NCBI GenBank assembly: GCA_034401795.1
Contig: CM067366.1
Location: 80,759,720-80,823,719, forward strand
Length of the DNA stretch: 64,000 bases
Direction of reading: 5' to 3'
DNA from: Chaetoderma sp. LZ-2023a
Taxonomy: Eukaryota; Mollusca; Caudofoveata; Chaetodermatida; Chaetodermatidae
Shown: one piece after another, positions 10,210 through 21,336 of the stretch
How the letters are laid out: every line of letters begins with the position of its first letter
Position numbering within the stretch: position 1 is the stretch's first letter
Notes under the pieces: model-generated
Told to the model about the DNA's origin: nothing
What the model saw: the letters and a program-made list of their open reading frames with translations, nothing else
Database searches by the model: none
Position numbers and translations under genes: made by a program

Positions 10210-10565
10210 GTTAACCCATTTATGACTAAATTTGGTCATTTACATTTTCAATTTTCTCTTAGAAACAGTCAATTTGCATATCACGAGACGACTATTTTTC
10301 AAAATCTACCACTGGAATGACTGGCTTGGTCATACATTCCTCAAAACCACTACAAAGGCCGGTGTGTGCCGGCTTAGGCATCAAAGGAGGAACCATTTTA
10401 TAGTCACATTTAATGATCAGTTTATCGAGCCAGCCATTCCAGTGGTAGATGTTAAGAGATAGTGTTCTCTTGGCCTACACATTGACGTTTCTGAAGTTGT
10501 CATGGCCTACAAATTGACGTCTGAAGAAGTTGTTTATGGCTGACTTGACAGTTAAAGCATTAAAA
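10210..10565 (+). repeat. Family A palindrome with interrupted loop
   Basis: The left arm ends at 'gactggcttgg' (10330) and the right arm resumes at 'tcgagccagccattccagtg' (10425). About 95 bases between them include 'caaaaccactacaaaggccg', an outer segment of another A copy. This looks like a nested or rearranged pair. Confidence 0.5.
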
Positions 10566-10588
10566 TCGTTTCCATGTAATAAATGTAC

Positions 10589-10801
10589 TTAACCCTTTAA
10601 CACTTATATCAGCCAAAAACGGCTTCTGCAGTGGTCTTGAGAAATGTCCATTTGCAGACCAAGAGAAGACTATTTTTGAAGATTTACCACTGGAATGACT
10701 GGCTCGATAACACGAGCCAGTCACTCCAGTGGTGAATCTTCAAAAATAGTCTTCTCTTGGTCTGCAAATGGACATTTTCTATTCAACGGCTAAAGGGTTA
10801 A
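10589..10801 (+). repeat. Complete family A MITE, best reference copy
   Basis: 213 bp bounded by 'ttaaccctttaa' and 'ctaaagggttaa'. The palindrome core at 10645-10774 has a stem of about 60 bp. Both arms carry 'ttgaagatt'-type sequence where other copies have 'ttgaaaatt', a matched change. TTAA duplications next to CCC/GGG ends fit a piggyBac-type non-autonomous element (inference). Confidence 0.8.
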
Positions 10802-11039
10802 AAGATGAATTTAACTTTTTGAATATAATAATTTATGAGTTTAGCATCATGTTTACCTTGTTTCTGTCCTCTGATTGAATTTTAAATTTTCCTCTGGTTT
10901 GTTTCTATTTTTAAATTTATATTTATCTGTCTTTAATCTGTACATCATTGCCAGCAGATTCTCATTTCTGTTAAAATCCTCTTTGTTAATTTACCTTTCT
11001 TGTGCAGAAATGCTGCATTGTAACCTACTTTAAAGGGGA

Positions 11040-11281
11040 CTAAACCTTTAACACGCTAGTCGGCCAAAAAATGGCCTTCGCAGTAATCTGGTGAGATGTC
11101 CATTTGCTGATCAAGAAAAGACTGTTTTTCAAAATTGACCACTGGAATTACTGGCTCGTTATCCGAGCCAATTATTCCAGTGGTAAATCTTTAACAATAA
11201 TCTTTGTTTGGTTTGCAAATGGACATTTTTTATGAGAGATTTAAATTTTCTTGGACACATTTGAGGACTAAAGCATTAAAG
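11040..11281 (+). repeat. Family A MITE unit
   Basis: 'taaacctttaacacgctagt' at left, palindrome 11097-11225, then 'ttaaattttcttggacac' and a weak 'attaaag' end. The termini are eroded. Confidence 0.65.
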
Positions 11282-11289
11282 GGCAATTC

Positions 11290-12440
11290 TGGGATGATAA
11301 AAAGTGTGCTTTATTTGAAAGATTATTACGTGTTTAATGAAATTGTGCCAGAATAATAACCAGATAGAAATAGCGTAACCAACTATCGCTAGATAAAGAC
11401 GGTAAAATTGACAATTTTTCGCACATCGGGGCGCTGCCATTATATCGCCTCTAGCGACATCAGCCCCGCATCACTATTGCTATGACTGGAGGAGCGAGGC
11501 CAATAGATGCGTGTATATATTTTAAGGAAATGTATGTAAATGATAATAGCAAACGAAGCGCTGATGCGATTCCAATGATTCTAGGATCTCTAAATAGGTG
11601 CCGACCTCGGAATTAATATGATATAATGGATGTTAATATCGGACATGATGTTCAAAAGACTGGAATATATAAAAAAAATTATTATTCTAAGATACGATCT
11701 GAGAATATGTTATCCTTTTTTTTGGTAAAATTCAGCATAAGATGCCAGAGATATCACCAAATGAATTAACATTTTGACATAAAATCTGGGAATTTTCATC
11801 GCCGATCAATATTATCCGGCAAGCTGTAGTAATTTCAATAATTAAGAAAATTTGAAGGAATTTTTCCCATTATGTGATAACACAGTAAAACTTCGGCACA
11901 TCAAATTCTGTCATTGTAGCTGTAATACTCATTCTGATATGGGATGATGGATAGAGCGCATCCTGAAATTTCTGTTTGAAATTTTGCTGGCTTAGTTTTT
12001 CCCGCTGAGTGTATTTTTTGAACCACTAGGCCAATTCTAACATCCCTAGCATTGGATTAATGTTCAAATTTGCAGCTACAGGTAGGTATCAGAATTATTA
12101 CAATCGGTTTTGTGGTTCCGGCAATATTATCATGTTTTCTTGGTATATATATTTACACTGCCTGCGACACACGCTATAACACTATCTTGAGTCAGCTGAG
12201 TAATTTGACAATACACACGTGTCAAGTGTGCCACTTCATTTAACCGTTATCACATGGTGTAAAATGCATAATAGCCTGCTTATGGAGATAGTGCCGGGTT
12301 ACATTTTGAAGAAAAAATGTTGCTGAAAGGTGTTGCTGTCATGCACAGCAATGACTTACAGCAGCATTGTTATCAAAATGAACACATTCTGATAGGATAG
12401 AGAAAATGGAATCTATGCTTAAGCGGTCTAGGGGTTAATG
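11290..12440. other. No gene recognised; DIRS target side
   Basis: No convincing ORF or exon. A short palindrome-like remnant lies at 12300-12395 (TGTTGCTGTCATG / ACAGCAATGAC). The DIRS element is inserted directly after 12440. Confidence 0.4.
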
Positions 12441-12640
12441 ATTTCACTTCAAGAGTATACTTACCTCCCTAATACTCTTTGATATTGCTAAATATCGGCT
12501 TTCACTCAATAAACACTCAGAATAAAAACAGTTAGGTGCCCCTACTGGGCAGGGAGTCAGAGTGCAGTCCGGCAGATGCCAGCCCCACCACCGCGCATGC
12601 GCAGACTAGCACTTCCTCTTTGCTAATTTATCGGCTGAGA
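12441..12640 (+). repeat. DIRS left inverted terminal repeat
   Basis: Inverted copy of 19212-19390, sharing 'ttacctccctaatac' and 'caccgcgcatgcgcagac'. The outermost 20 bases are unique to the left end and are complementary to the first half of the ICR. Confidence 0.85.
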
Positions 12641-13560
12641 GACGACTCATGTTTTCTATGCTCATAGGCTTTTCCTTAATTTCTGAAAGTTTTGGCTGTG
12701 TAGAAGTTCTATTTCTCCTGGATTAATATGACAGAACGTGTTACTACTCCAGAGGAGTGCCCAGGACCTAGCCATCAGGTGACTTCTATTATATTTTAGC
12801 GAGTTTTTCCCGGTGTAATGTGTTTCCGGGACTCGCGTTTATCATGATAAGCGCCTAAAATAACTAGTTTATTTCGAAATGGCGCTATGAAATACTAATC
12901 TCTCTTTGTGTTTATGTCCACAGGTATCTACCTAGGAGTGTTAGGACATCACATCTTCAGAGAGTTTGGTTTTCTCTCCACCAAGGTTCCATTTCCTACT
13001 AACATTGTAAGGTTATCTAACCAAAAATCTTTTCCCAGTGAGTTGGAGGCCTCGGATGAAGGTCTTCTCACTTTGCCCTCTTGATCCACTTCCTTCCCCC
13101 TAAGGTGGAGAGAGTTAAGAGGTCATAAGGTTGGTGGAGCGTCCGATTCATCAGATCAGATGGTTTGTCTATGCTAAAGACTCAGGTACTCTAGTTATGA
13201 TATGAGGCATTTCAATTATATTTGACAATATTTATAAAATCTTACTGCCATTTATCATTGTTTATCTGATGTTTGTATAGTCTGTATAAACTATCCGGTC
13301 TAGTTAGAATGTTCTGGATATGATTACAATTCGTCCTTACACCTGGAGATTTTGTTTCGGATCGATTTAACTTCTTATTTTTGAAGTTATGACGTCATAA
13401 TCAGCCTTGCGCCTTACTATCAGTTATAAGTTTTGTCCAACGCTGATTTATTATCATTATTAGCTTGGGTCTGATGGCCCCTTCCTCCTTGTTTATTTCG
13501 TGTTGTGTTCTAATTCAATATCTGTAATACTCATTGTCTTCGTCCTCTGCTGTGTTTCAG

Positions 13561-13663
13561 AGGCCTGGTTGTCCTTCATGTGGAAGATTTATCCTTGACA
13601 AGTTCTTCCCCCATTTATGCTCCCAGTGCAGCCCATGTGGGCCATTGCTTAAATGTGAGATCT
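13561..13663 (+). CDS. Cys-rich zinc-binding exon of the DIRS 5' ORF
   Basis: Follows the acceptor 'ctgctgtgtttcag' and ends before GTAAAA. The 34 codons hold a CPSC pair, HLC, SQC, SPC and KCE, giving a C-x2-C...H-x-C-x2-C-x2-C...C series that could bind zinc, as expected of a nucleic-acid-binding gag-like protein. Unspliced, the frame ends at a TAA (13687) just after an 11-G run. The splice assignment is inferred from sequence signals only. Confidence 0.45.
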
Positions 13664-13712
13664 GTAAAAGATGGGGGGGGGGGAGCTAATGTCTGAATTT
13701 CTCTCATTACAG
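13664..13712 (+). other. Candidate 49-bp intron in DIRS element
   Basis: Starts GTAAAA, ends 'tctctcattacag', and contains an 11-G run and a stop. Removing it joins two open frames in phase. Introns are known in some DIRS elements; here RNA evidence is lacking. Confidence 0.4.
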
Positions 13713-15810
13713 ACCAGGGAGAAGGCTCCAGAGGAGGAGAGGAAGAGGCTTCTGGTAAGAAGAGTAAGAGCAAGGCCTCGTCCGCTATGGATATGGAGGC
13801 CTTCCGTATTGAGATGATGGGAGAGATGAAGAGGACAATTAAAGATTTGGTCCCAGAATTGCTTCGTGGCATGCTTCCTGGTCCAAATCTTTTGTTGTCC
13901 TCTTCATCTGCTCCGGATAATCCCCGCCTCTGAATCGGTGCTATTTAGGGCCCTATCAGTTTTCGACCATGGTTCAGAGGGGGCCCTAATAGAGGGTAAA
14001 AACACTGGCAGCAGGCTTGCCGCGCCGGTTGTTCGTGGTCAGGTGTCGCTGGAACCTGCCTGCCTATCAGGCCAGGGTTAACCGCACCCTGCAGGTACCA
14101 GTTCCTCCTATGGTACCTCTCTTGGCCAGTCCGGGTTAGCATTCTTTGCTAACCTGGAGTCTAATCTTTCTGGCCAGGAAGAAGAGGATTATCTACTGGG
14201 TTCTCCTTCTGGCACCGTGGCCATGGACATTGACGTGCATGCACCCCTCGCGGGGAACACGGCCGACATTGTCCACGGTACTACTCACGCAGGAGTAGTG
14301 TTCACGGCGCAGAAGGTAGCCCTGGCTGGATCTGATGGCCAGTTTTACTGCATACCTCGGCTTGCCGATGGTGTAGCAGGTGCTGGCCAGGGCCGTGGTG
14401 TGGAAAAATTTTCCCCACGCAATGCCACGGTGCCTGCTCCTGGTCAAGCCAGTCAGTTTAGCATGCCTGTTTTTTCAGGCCCGCATGCTTTCTCTGGCTT
14501 GCCAGTCGTATCAGTTCCTCCAGCCACGTACACACCTGTGATTGCTCAGGAGGATGACGAAGGCCCTCGTCTTGTAGAGCATTCACAGGTGGCCACAGAG
14601 GAAGACTGGTCTGACGCTTGTCAGTGGCTAATTAACGTCAGGCCAGATCTTGCCGTGGTTCAGTCGGCCAGTCAATGGGACCAGTGCCCGTGGCTGGCAG
14701 GTAAACCGACTGTTACTGCTATGCCATCTTTGCCATTAGCTGATCATATTGTTGATATGTTCACTGCGGCGGAGACGGCTATTAGTGCACACGGACGTTT
14801 AGTGAACGCCCCCCGCGAAGTGGCAAAGCGGTGCCGTATTACAGCTGATCAATATCAGCTATACAGTGTAGTACCGAAGCCGAGCACGGATGACCGTGCA
14901 GCGCTGGGTGAAGATACGCGGCCAGGTTCCCGGTCTGACACGGGAGCACTGTCTTCGAACGTGTTGCGTTCGGCTAACACCGCGTTACGTGATGCAGAAG
15001 AGAGTTCGAGGGCATCCATTGCGGCGCTTTCGCATGTCTCACAGTTGTTACAAGGGGTAGTAACGGCATCCGCATTACGTCAGCCTAGTTCGGTGACTGT
15101 CCAGAGAGCCATCCAAGATGGAATTAACTTGGCTTTGGACTGTTTAACCCCGTCTGTAACCAGGAGTGTCCGTGCGAGGCGCATGTTTGCTCTTGATAAC
15201 TTGTGCCTGTCCCAGGATTTGTATAATAGGCTGCTGCGTACGCCTATGACAGGTACTTGTCTCTTTGGAGGTGAGGGATGTAGGCATCTCCAGGAGACGG
15301 TTACCCTGGTCAATAACCAGAGGGCATTACGGGAGCAATTTGAAGTGCTCCGTAGAGAGCGAGTTCGCGCGACTCCCCTGGCGTGTCATCCCCTGCAGGC
15401 TCGAGGTGGCGGTGGCCAGGTCAGAGGCCAGCCACCAGCACAGCGTCGGCCATGGCCGCATGCGCTTCGGCCAGCAGCGAGGGGGGGGGCGCAGGCTCCC
15501 CCGGCGCAGCCAGCCAGGCAGCCACCCGCGCACATGGTGCGCGCTGTGCGGGCCGTGCTGCGCGAGGATCTGGTCGTGGTAATCGTACCTGACAGGATGA
15601 TTACCACAGTAAGAGCTACTCCAGTGCATCTGCACCAGGAGACAGTGCCACTCTTGCGCTTCTTATGTCCACCTCTCTCCCTAGGTGGACCAGTGGGAGG
15701 CCGATTGGCCAACCACATGCAAGAGTGGGAACGGTTGACTCAGGACTGTTTAGTCTTGCGATGGCTTTCAGTCGGTTATCATCCCGACTGGATAACAGGT
15801 CCACCATCAC
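13713..15810 (+). pseudogene. DIRS gag-like region with RT N-terminal part, frameshifted
   Basis: The first part is Glu/Lys/Ser-rich (13713-13930), then broken by a stop and a frame change near 14130. From 14082 one frame stays open for over 1.7 kb. It includes an acidic EEEDYLLG start, an Ala/Ser-rich middle and a CpG-rich Pro/Arg/Ala stretch (15400-15560). From about 15690 it reads GGRLANHMQEW...LTQD, which resembles the conserved block just upstream of RT in DIRS proteins. A frame change near 15800 separates this from RT. The gag-like part therefore seems fused to RT in one ancestral ORF. The assignment rests on position and the RT-proximal motif. Confidence 0.6.
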
Positions 15811-17620
15811 GACTCTCTGGTGCCGGTCTGGACTCAAATTCCAAGAGATCCAGATCAGCGGTTGTGTATAGAGGAGGAGATAAATTCCCTCATACACAAG
15901 GAAGCAATTCAACCGGCGCAAAATTTCCTGGGGTTCTATTCAACCGTGTTCTTGGTAACGAAAAGCACTGGAGGGTGGAGACCAATTCTCAACCTCAAGC
16001 CATTGAACAAGTTCATAGACACACCCAGTTTCAAGATGGAAACTGTGGGATCGGTGTTGGCAGGGTTGGAGAAGGGAATGTGGACAGCTTCAATAGGTTT
16101 GAAGGATGCTTATTTCCACATTCCAATAGCGAGGGGTTTCCGTCGCTTCCTGAGATTTGCATTCCAGGGCAGACAGTGGGAATTCAGGGTGTTACCCTTC
16201 GGAATTTCTATGGCTCCTCAGGTCTTCACCAGGGTGGTTCTTGCGATGACAGCATACCTCCGCAGGAGAAACATAGCAGTCCACACGTACATAGACGACT
16301 GGCTGTTAAAAGCACACAACCAGGAAAGTTTATCAGCAAATCTGGAGATAGTTTTGAAAACTCTCACAGATTTAGGCTGGATAATAAATTTTCAAAAATC
16401 AGAGCTGACTCCATCCCAGAAGTTTGTTTACCTGGGAAAGTTCTTCGATCTGGAGATAGGATATGTTTATCCTACTCAGGAGAGGGTACAGATACTCATC
16501 TCAGTAATACAGTCAGTGTGCAACAGTCGTCATGTCCTGGCACGGGTTTATCTGAGAATGCTGGGATTGATGGTTTCTCTGGAACCAGTCATTCCTCAGG
16601 CGGCCTTATGCAGGCGGCCGATACAGTTATTTCTCATGACACAATGGACCCAGAGTACAGGTTCACTGGACTCAAGCGTGTCAGTGTTGGAGCCTCTAAT
16701 TCATCACCTTCAATGGTGGTTGAAGACAGAGAATCTCCTGGCGGGGGTAATGTTAACCCCTCCTCACCCTCAGTTAACGATGTATACAGATGCATCGATG
16801 GAGGGGTGGGGAGCTTGCCTGGAAGAATCCACGATATCAGGGCTTTGGAATCTGGACCAGTCAAAGGAACATATCAATCTACTGGAATTAAAGCAGTAGT
16901 CCTGGGCCTGGAACATTTCTTACAGAAAGTTCAGGGCAAGAGTGTTCTAATTCGATCAGACAACTCAACAGTAGTGACTTACATAAACTGCCAGGGCGGA
17001 ACGAAGTCGCCCAGTCTCTGTATGATGACTTGGAAATTGCTTTGTTGGTGCCTGGATCACAGGATTACCTTGAAGGCAGTTCATATTCCGGGAAGGTTAA
17101 ATCTGTTAGCAGACTCATTGAGCCGAAGGATGAGTGTTTTACCTACAGAATGGCAACTAAATCAATGTGTGGCGGATCGTCTGTTCGACCACTGGGGGAA
17201 ACCCAACATAGATTTATTCGCAACGAAGAAGAATGCGAAGATGACGATGTACGTCTCTCCGATTCCAGATCCAAGCGCTTTCGCAACAGATGCGTTAGCT
17301 ATCAGCTGGATGGGAATGTATGCATACGCATTCCCTCCAGCAATCCTGATTCCAAAAATTCTTAAGAAAATCAGACAGGAGGAGTGCCAAGTGCTTCTGA
17401 TCGGCCCAAATTGGCCACGCCGATCATGGTATACGGATCTGCTGGACCTTCTGGTCTGCAATCCGGTTCCTCTGCCTCTGATGGACAATATTATCTTCCA
17501 GGGCAAGAACCTTCACAACAATCCGTCAATGTTCCAATTGACTGCGTGGATGTTGTCAAGGAATCTAGAATTAAGGAGGGCTTTTCTGAGCAAGCAGCCA
17601 TGTTCATGGCAAAAGCCAGG
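15811..17620 (+). pseudogene. DIRS reverse transcriptase, RNase H and methyltransferase-like region, frameshifted
   Basis: RT begins near IPRDPDQRL. It has the template-grip and palm motifs WRPILNLKPLN, LKDAYFHIPI, LPFGISMAPQVFTR and the catalytic YIDDWLL (near 16290), then LGKFFDLE. RNase H follows with YTDASMEGWGA, RSDNST and ADSLSRR. A one-base deletion near 16889 (LLELK) shifts the frame inside RNase H relative to copy 1. The methyltransferase-like block NIDLFAT...YAFPP continues in the new frame to about 17600. An extra G in the run at 17627 merges this frame with the recombinase. RT would copy element RNA to DNA; this copy cannot make the whole protein. Confidence 0.85.
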
Positions 17621-18538
17621 AGGGGGGTCAACCTCCAGAGCATATAATTATAAAATCAACAGATTTGCAGAATGGTGCTCAAAAAGATGTATTAATCCAA
17701 TGGATTCATCTATTCAGGTAGTAGCCGATTTCCTCTGTCACCTGTATGATGCCTATAGCCTCAAGCCTAACTCTATTGCTGGCTATAAGTCAGCTTTAAT
17801 GACAGTTATCCCTTGCTTGGCTAATAGGGGAAGTGATGAAGTAAATACATTAAATACTTTAATCAAAGGCATGGGTAATCTAAGACCAAGGAATCCCCCA
17901 GTGATTCCGTCTTGGAGTTTATCACTAGTGCTTCAGGTGCTAGCTGATAGGCCGTTTGAACCACTAAGCTCCATTTCTATGAAAATGTTGACGCTTAAAA
18001 CTGTATTTTTAATTGCTGTGGCCTCGGCTAGGCGTAGGAGTGAGATTCATGCCTTGTCAGCCGAGGCAGACAGTTTTGTGGTTACAGGGGAAGGCCTTAG
18101 GCTTCTACCCAGGATAAATTTCATGGCGAAAAACCAGTCTGAAATATCCGGGTCAACCGATAATTTTACCAGCTTTGACTAGGTTTGATCCTAATTCAAA
18201 ACTATGGTGTCCAGTCCGAGCATTAATCCGGTACAAACAACGTACTCAAGATTGGCGGACGGACCCAACAGCGTTATGGTTGTCATATATTGAGCCCCAT
18301 GGCAGGGCGGGCGTCAAAGGACACCATTTCCAGGTGGATTGTAGAGTGTATTCAGTTTTGCCATAAATCCGCCACAGGTAAACAAGTTGGCATGGCCAGG
18401 GCTCACAGTGTCCGAGGTGTAGTGGCTTCCACTGCCCTATTTAATGGGGTACTTGTGGATGACATGTCAGTAGCTCAGTGGCACTGTGAGTCAAGTTTTA
18501 CCGACCATTATCTCTGTGACACCTCGAATCTAATCTAG
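17384..18538 (+). pseudogene. DIRS tyrosine recombinase, two frameshifts
   Basis: Aligns with the intact recombinase at 791-1966. SARRRSEIH is present near 18030, HSVRG near 18404, AQWHC near 18475 and DHYL near 18507. A two-base deletion near 18140 and an added base near 18305 split it into three frames, separating the first catalytic Arg from the HxxR and Tyr. The C-terminus is shorter (ends DTSNLI). Inactive by inspection. Confidence 0.85.
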
Positions 18539-19047
18539 GTGTACATATTTTGATGAGGTATCCTCATTTTTAAAAAAATGGAAACATCTACTTTATGGGC
18601 TGCATCAGTCTTCACCAATGGGGAGATGATGACAGCACTAATCTTCCACAAGGTGAGTCTTGTGTGTGTGTTGTCCATGGTTTTTTGTAATGTCACGTGA
18701 CCCTTCATTATTAATATGGTAATGGTACGTGTTTTTATGTGGGTCATCATTGAGAGTATACGAAAATGGAGTTTTTTCGTCTGTCCTATAGTACATGGCA
18801 CTTGTACGTAGAGAGCGTATGGGACATTTAGGTCATTCGAGTCTTCCTCCCAGGAAGGGGGAGGGGGCGCATATGACATTAGGTCATCTCTCATCCATCG
18901 GTTTGTGTTAGCCGATGTTTTTTCAAATCCTGACTGTGTTTTCACACAGTTTCAGAAGTTTAAGTGCCTTAAACGTAGAAAAGCGTATAGGGAAGAGCTG
19001 GTCTTTTGACCTTGCCTCCCTCCCGCCGAATTCCAAGTCGAATTCTG

Positions 19048-19152
19048 GCAATATCAAAGAGTATTAGGGAGATAAGTATACTCTTGAAGTGAAATAAACG
19101 AAATCACGGATTTCTTTTTTCACGAGAGAGTTGATACTTACCTCCCTAATAC
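19048..19152 (+). repeat. DIRS internal complementary region, copy 2
   Basis: 'ggagataagtatactcttga' and onward is complementary to the left end (12441-12490). 'acgagagagttgatacttac' and flanks are complementary to the right end (19380-19433). The ICR also keeps an extra 'ag' that the right end has lost. Confidence 0.87.
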
Positions 19153-19204
19153 GGACCCGGCCTCTCCACCCCACAGAGGCTTGGTCTTCAGGCTCTTAAT
19201 AGTT

Positions 19205-19433
19205 GCATGTGTGTCAGCCAATAAATTAGTCAGAGGAAGTGCTAGTCTGCGCATGCGCGGTGTTGGGGCTGGCATCCGCTGGACTGCACTCTGACTCCCT
19301 GCCCAGTAGGGGCACCTAACTGTTTTTATTCTGAGTGTTTATTGAGTGAAAGCCGATATTTAGCAATATCAAAGAGTATTAGGGAGGTAAGTATCAACTC
19401 TCGTGAAAAAAGAAATGTGTGATTTCGTTTATT
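19205..19433 (+). repeat. DIRS right inverted terminal repeat, copy 2
   Basis: Reverse complement of 12460-12640, plus a right-specific tail of about 42 bases ('gtgaaaaaagaaatgtgtga' region) matching the ICR. Closely similar to 2650-2886. Confidence 0.85.
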
Positions 19434-19439
19434 CCCCAC

Positions 19440-19640
19440 TGACTTCGGATACTAGAATTATTTGAAAAACCTACTAGCTTAACTGGACAATGTCCTAATG
19501 ATTACAAATTAGCACATGAAATTGGGATTCTGAAAATTCAGGACTCAAAGTACACATGTATTTAAATCAGTCTCAACACATGCAAAACACAAGGTGGAGC
19601 TTAGCTAAAAATTGGTGGGACATAGGTAGAAATGGAGCCC
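19440..19640 (-). repeat. Degraded family B outer arm
   Basis: Keeps 'aaaattcaggactcaaag' and 'ggtggagcttagctaaaaat' with 'gggacatagg'; no core palindrome. Confidence 0.4.
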
Positions 19641-19794
19641 TTTATTGTAAGTTCACAGGATATTTTCTTGACATGCACAAAACAAACTTTTTGTCAGTAA
19701 TTAGATAATAACTGATATTTATCTTTGTCGCCATATTTGAGATCGTGGGAATTAGTTTCTAATCCAGACTTTATTTGTTATTATGTATATATAG

Positions 19795-19910
19795 TATGGG
19801 TGATGGTGTCACTTATCCAACACGAACTGTAGATTTGGATTCTGATAGTTTACTTGGCCAGCGACAACGATGGATGGAGGAGGGTGAAGGCGAGTCGGAT
19901 AGTGGTGTTG
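19795..19910 (+). CDS. Candidate host exon 2
   Basis: Acceptor 'gtatatatag', donor G|GTGAGT (consensus quality). 116 bp, entering in phase 2 and leaving in phase 1. Translation begins SMGDGVTYPTR, nearly the same as the exon at 9577, then becomes acidic (EEGEGESDSG). It can be joined in frame after 9577-9690 (AG+T gives Ser) and before 25282-25338. Gene not recognised; the Ser/Glu-rich composition suggests a disordered C-terminal tail. Confidence 0.62.
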
Positions 19911-20403
19911 GTGAGTACGGATGGTGCGTATACTAACACTCTGCTTGCATGCTACCTTCTAACAATAAGTGTGTGTGTGTCTGACAATACACCTTTCCCA
20001 CATTGATATATTTTGTGAAAATACGTTCCCAGAATGCGTTGTTCTTAACTTGACTGGCCGCTAAATGCACCAGATGAAGAGTGAACAGTATTGCTTTACG
20101 ATTAGACTCAGAGACAGCACACTTTAAAAACTGAGACACTATTCTCATTTCAAATGTGTTTTCCTGAAAGATTATGGTATATAGATTCCATATTATTAAT
20201 TTTCCGACATGATAACAAATCTGAAATTACTATCCATACATATTGTTTATGAGTGGCATCTTATATCACCTGAATAAAGCTCGATTATGAGATCATTTTC
20301 ACATAAGCCGTTTATATGAAGAACTAGAATCATAATATTTGAAAGCGTACGTACATGTACATCAAAAGAAAGCTATGCCAATTTTCATATTAGTTTTTGT
20401 AAT

Positions 20404-20692
20404 TCACCTTTCCAGTTTATCCATCCATCATATGACGACATAATCAACGAAGTTATGTGTAAGATGAGATCATAATCATTACATCATGACTGACGTCTTA
20501 GACGCTAAATGGTCTGATACATTGTACAAATTGTATGTCTACTATTTACTAAACATTCTGTCGAATGTTTTGAAACTAATCTTTTCTGGAAATTGATAGT
20601 CAGGGAGTTCAGGGATTGATCGATTTAAATACGAGCGAGGTCTGGCTAGAGCTTAGCTAGAGATTGGTCTGGCATAGCTAAAACTCCATTGC
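20404..20692 (-). repeat. Family B MITE with deleted core
   Basis: Outer arm 'ccagtttatccatccatcat', the 'acaaattgtatgtctactat' block, one half core 'cgaatgttttgaaactaatc', then directly the 'ggaaattgatagtcagggag' arm. The second core arm is missing. Confidence 0.6.
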
Positions 20693-21136
20693 CTAAAATG
20701 TTATCCGGTTAAGTATAGTTTTGCTATGCACTTTTGTCGTCTGCTTGATCATGTTGATATACTCGATCTAAGTATCAGGGTGTATTTTATATATGCAAAT
20801 TAATCAGTGGAAACTTTACACAAAAATCTAAAAATCCCCATAAATGCCCTGAAAATTTGATGAGGCATTCCAAAGAATGTATGACTTCCATAAAATTATG
20901 ATTTTACTTTATCATATAACATACATGTAAGTACATGTATCTGTTAGTATAATAGTGACTCAATGTGTGCCAACTGTTTACCTCTGACTTTACCAGCCAG
21001 CAAACACACTTTTGAGAGATGATTTAAGGGAATCCTCCTGTATTTATGTCTATTTTGCAGGAAAGGTGTATTGTAGTGGAAGGTTTTTTACACTCTAACC
21101 TGGTTTGTCAGGCCTTGGAAAAAGGCGAGCGTGGCC

Positions 21137-21323
21137 TAACCATTTTACCGATAAGTTCTCTGTATCTCAATCTTAGGGCAAACAAACAGGAAAACTGTTG
21201 AATACTTTGAAATGAATATGACTGGAAGCCATTGGAGTCATATTCATTTCAAAATATTCAACACACTATGCAATGCATCGTAAAGAATTTACTTTTTCAC
21301 GGATTTGTCGGTGAAGGGGTTAA
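21137..21323 (+). repeat. Family C MITE
   Basis: Ends 'taaccattttaccgataag' and 'tttgtcggtgaaggggttaa'. Central palindrome 'tttgaaatgaatatgact' with its complement 'agtcatattcatttcaaa'; this arm variant is private to the locus. Confidence 0.65.
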
Positions 21324-21336
21324 GAGTGTGTGATCC

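Larger units (their letters stand above)
12441..19433 (+). mobile_element. DIRS-like retrotransposon copy 2, full length but decayed
   Basis: About 7.0 kb with a left inverted repeat, gag-like region, RT, RNase H, methyltransferase-like region, tyrosine recombinase, internal complementary region and right inverted repeat. Boundaries come from ICR complementarity: the left end at 'atttcacttcaagagtat' and the right end at 'gatttcgtttatt'. No target duplication is visible. At least five frame lesions are seen: near 14130, near 15800, 16889, the G run at 17627 and 18140, plus one near 18305. It is therefore non-autonomous. Confidence 0.9.

Noticed and set aside
4888..10801. CRISPR-like array because of many regular palindromes
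   Set aside because: Repeats are 90-240 bp foldback units with irregular spacing and asymmetric flanks in an animal genome; no short repeats with spacers.
15080..15921. Minus-strand ORFs within DIRS copy 2
   Set aside because: Antisense shadows of the CpG-rich gag-like and RT region.
14217..18182. Single 1321-codon open frame
   Set aside because: It is not one protein. It passes from the gag frame into the wrong frame of RT, then back into RNase H and the recombinase because of indels in the decayed element.
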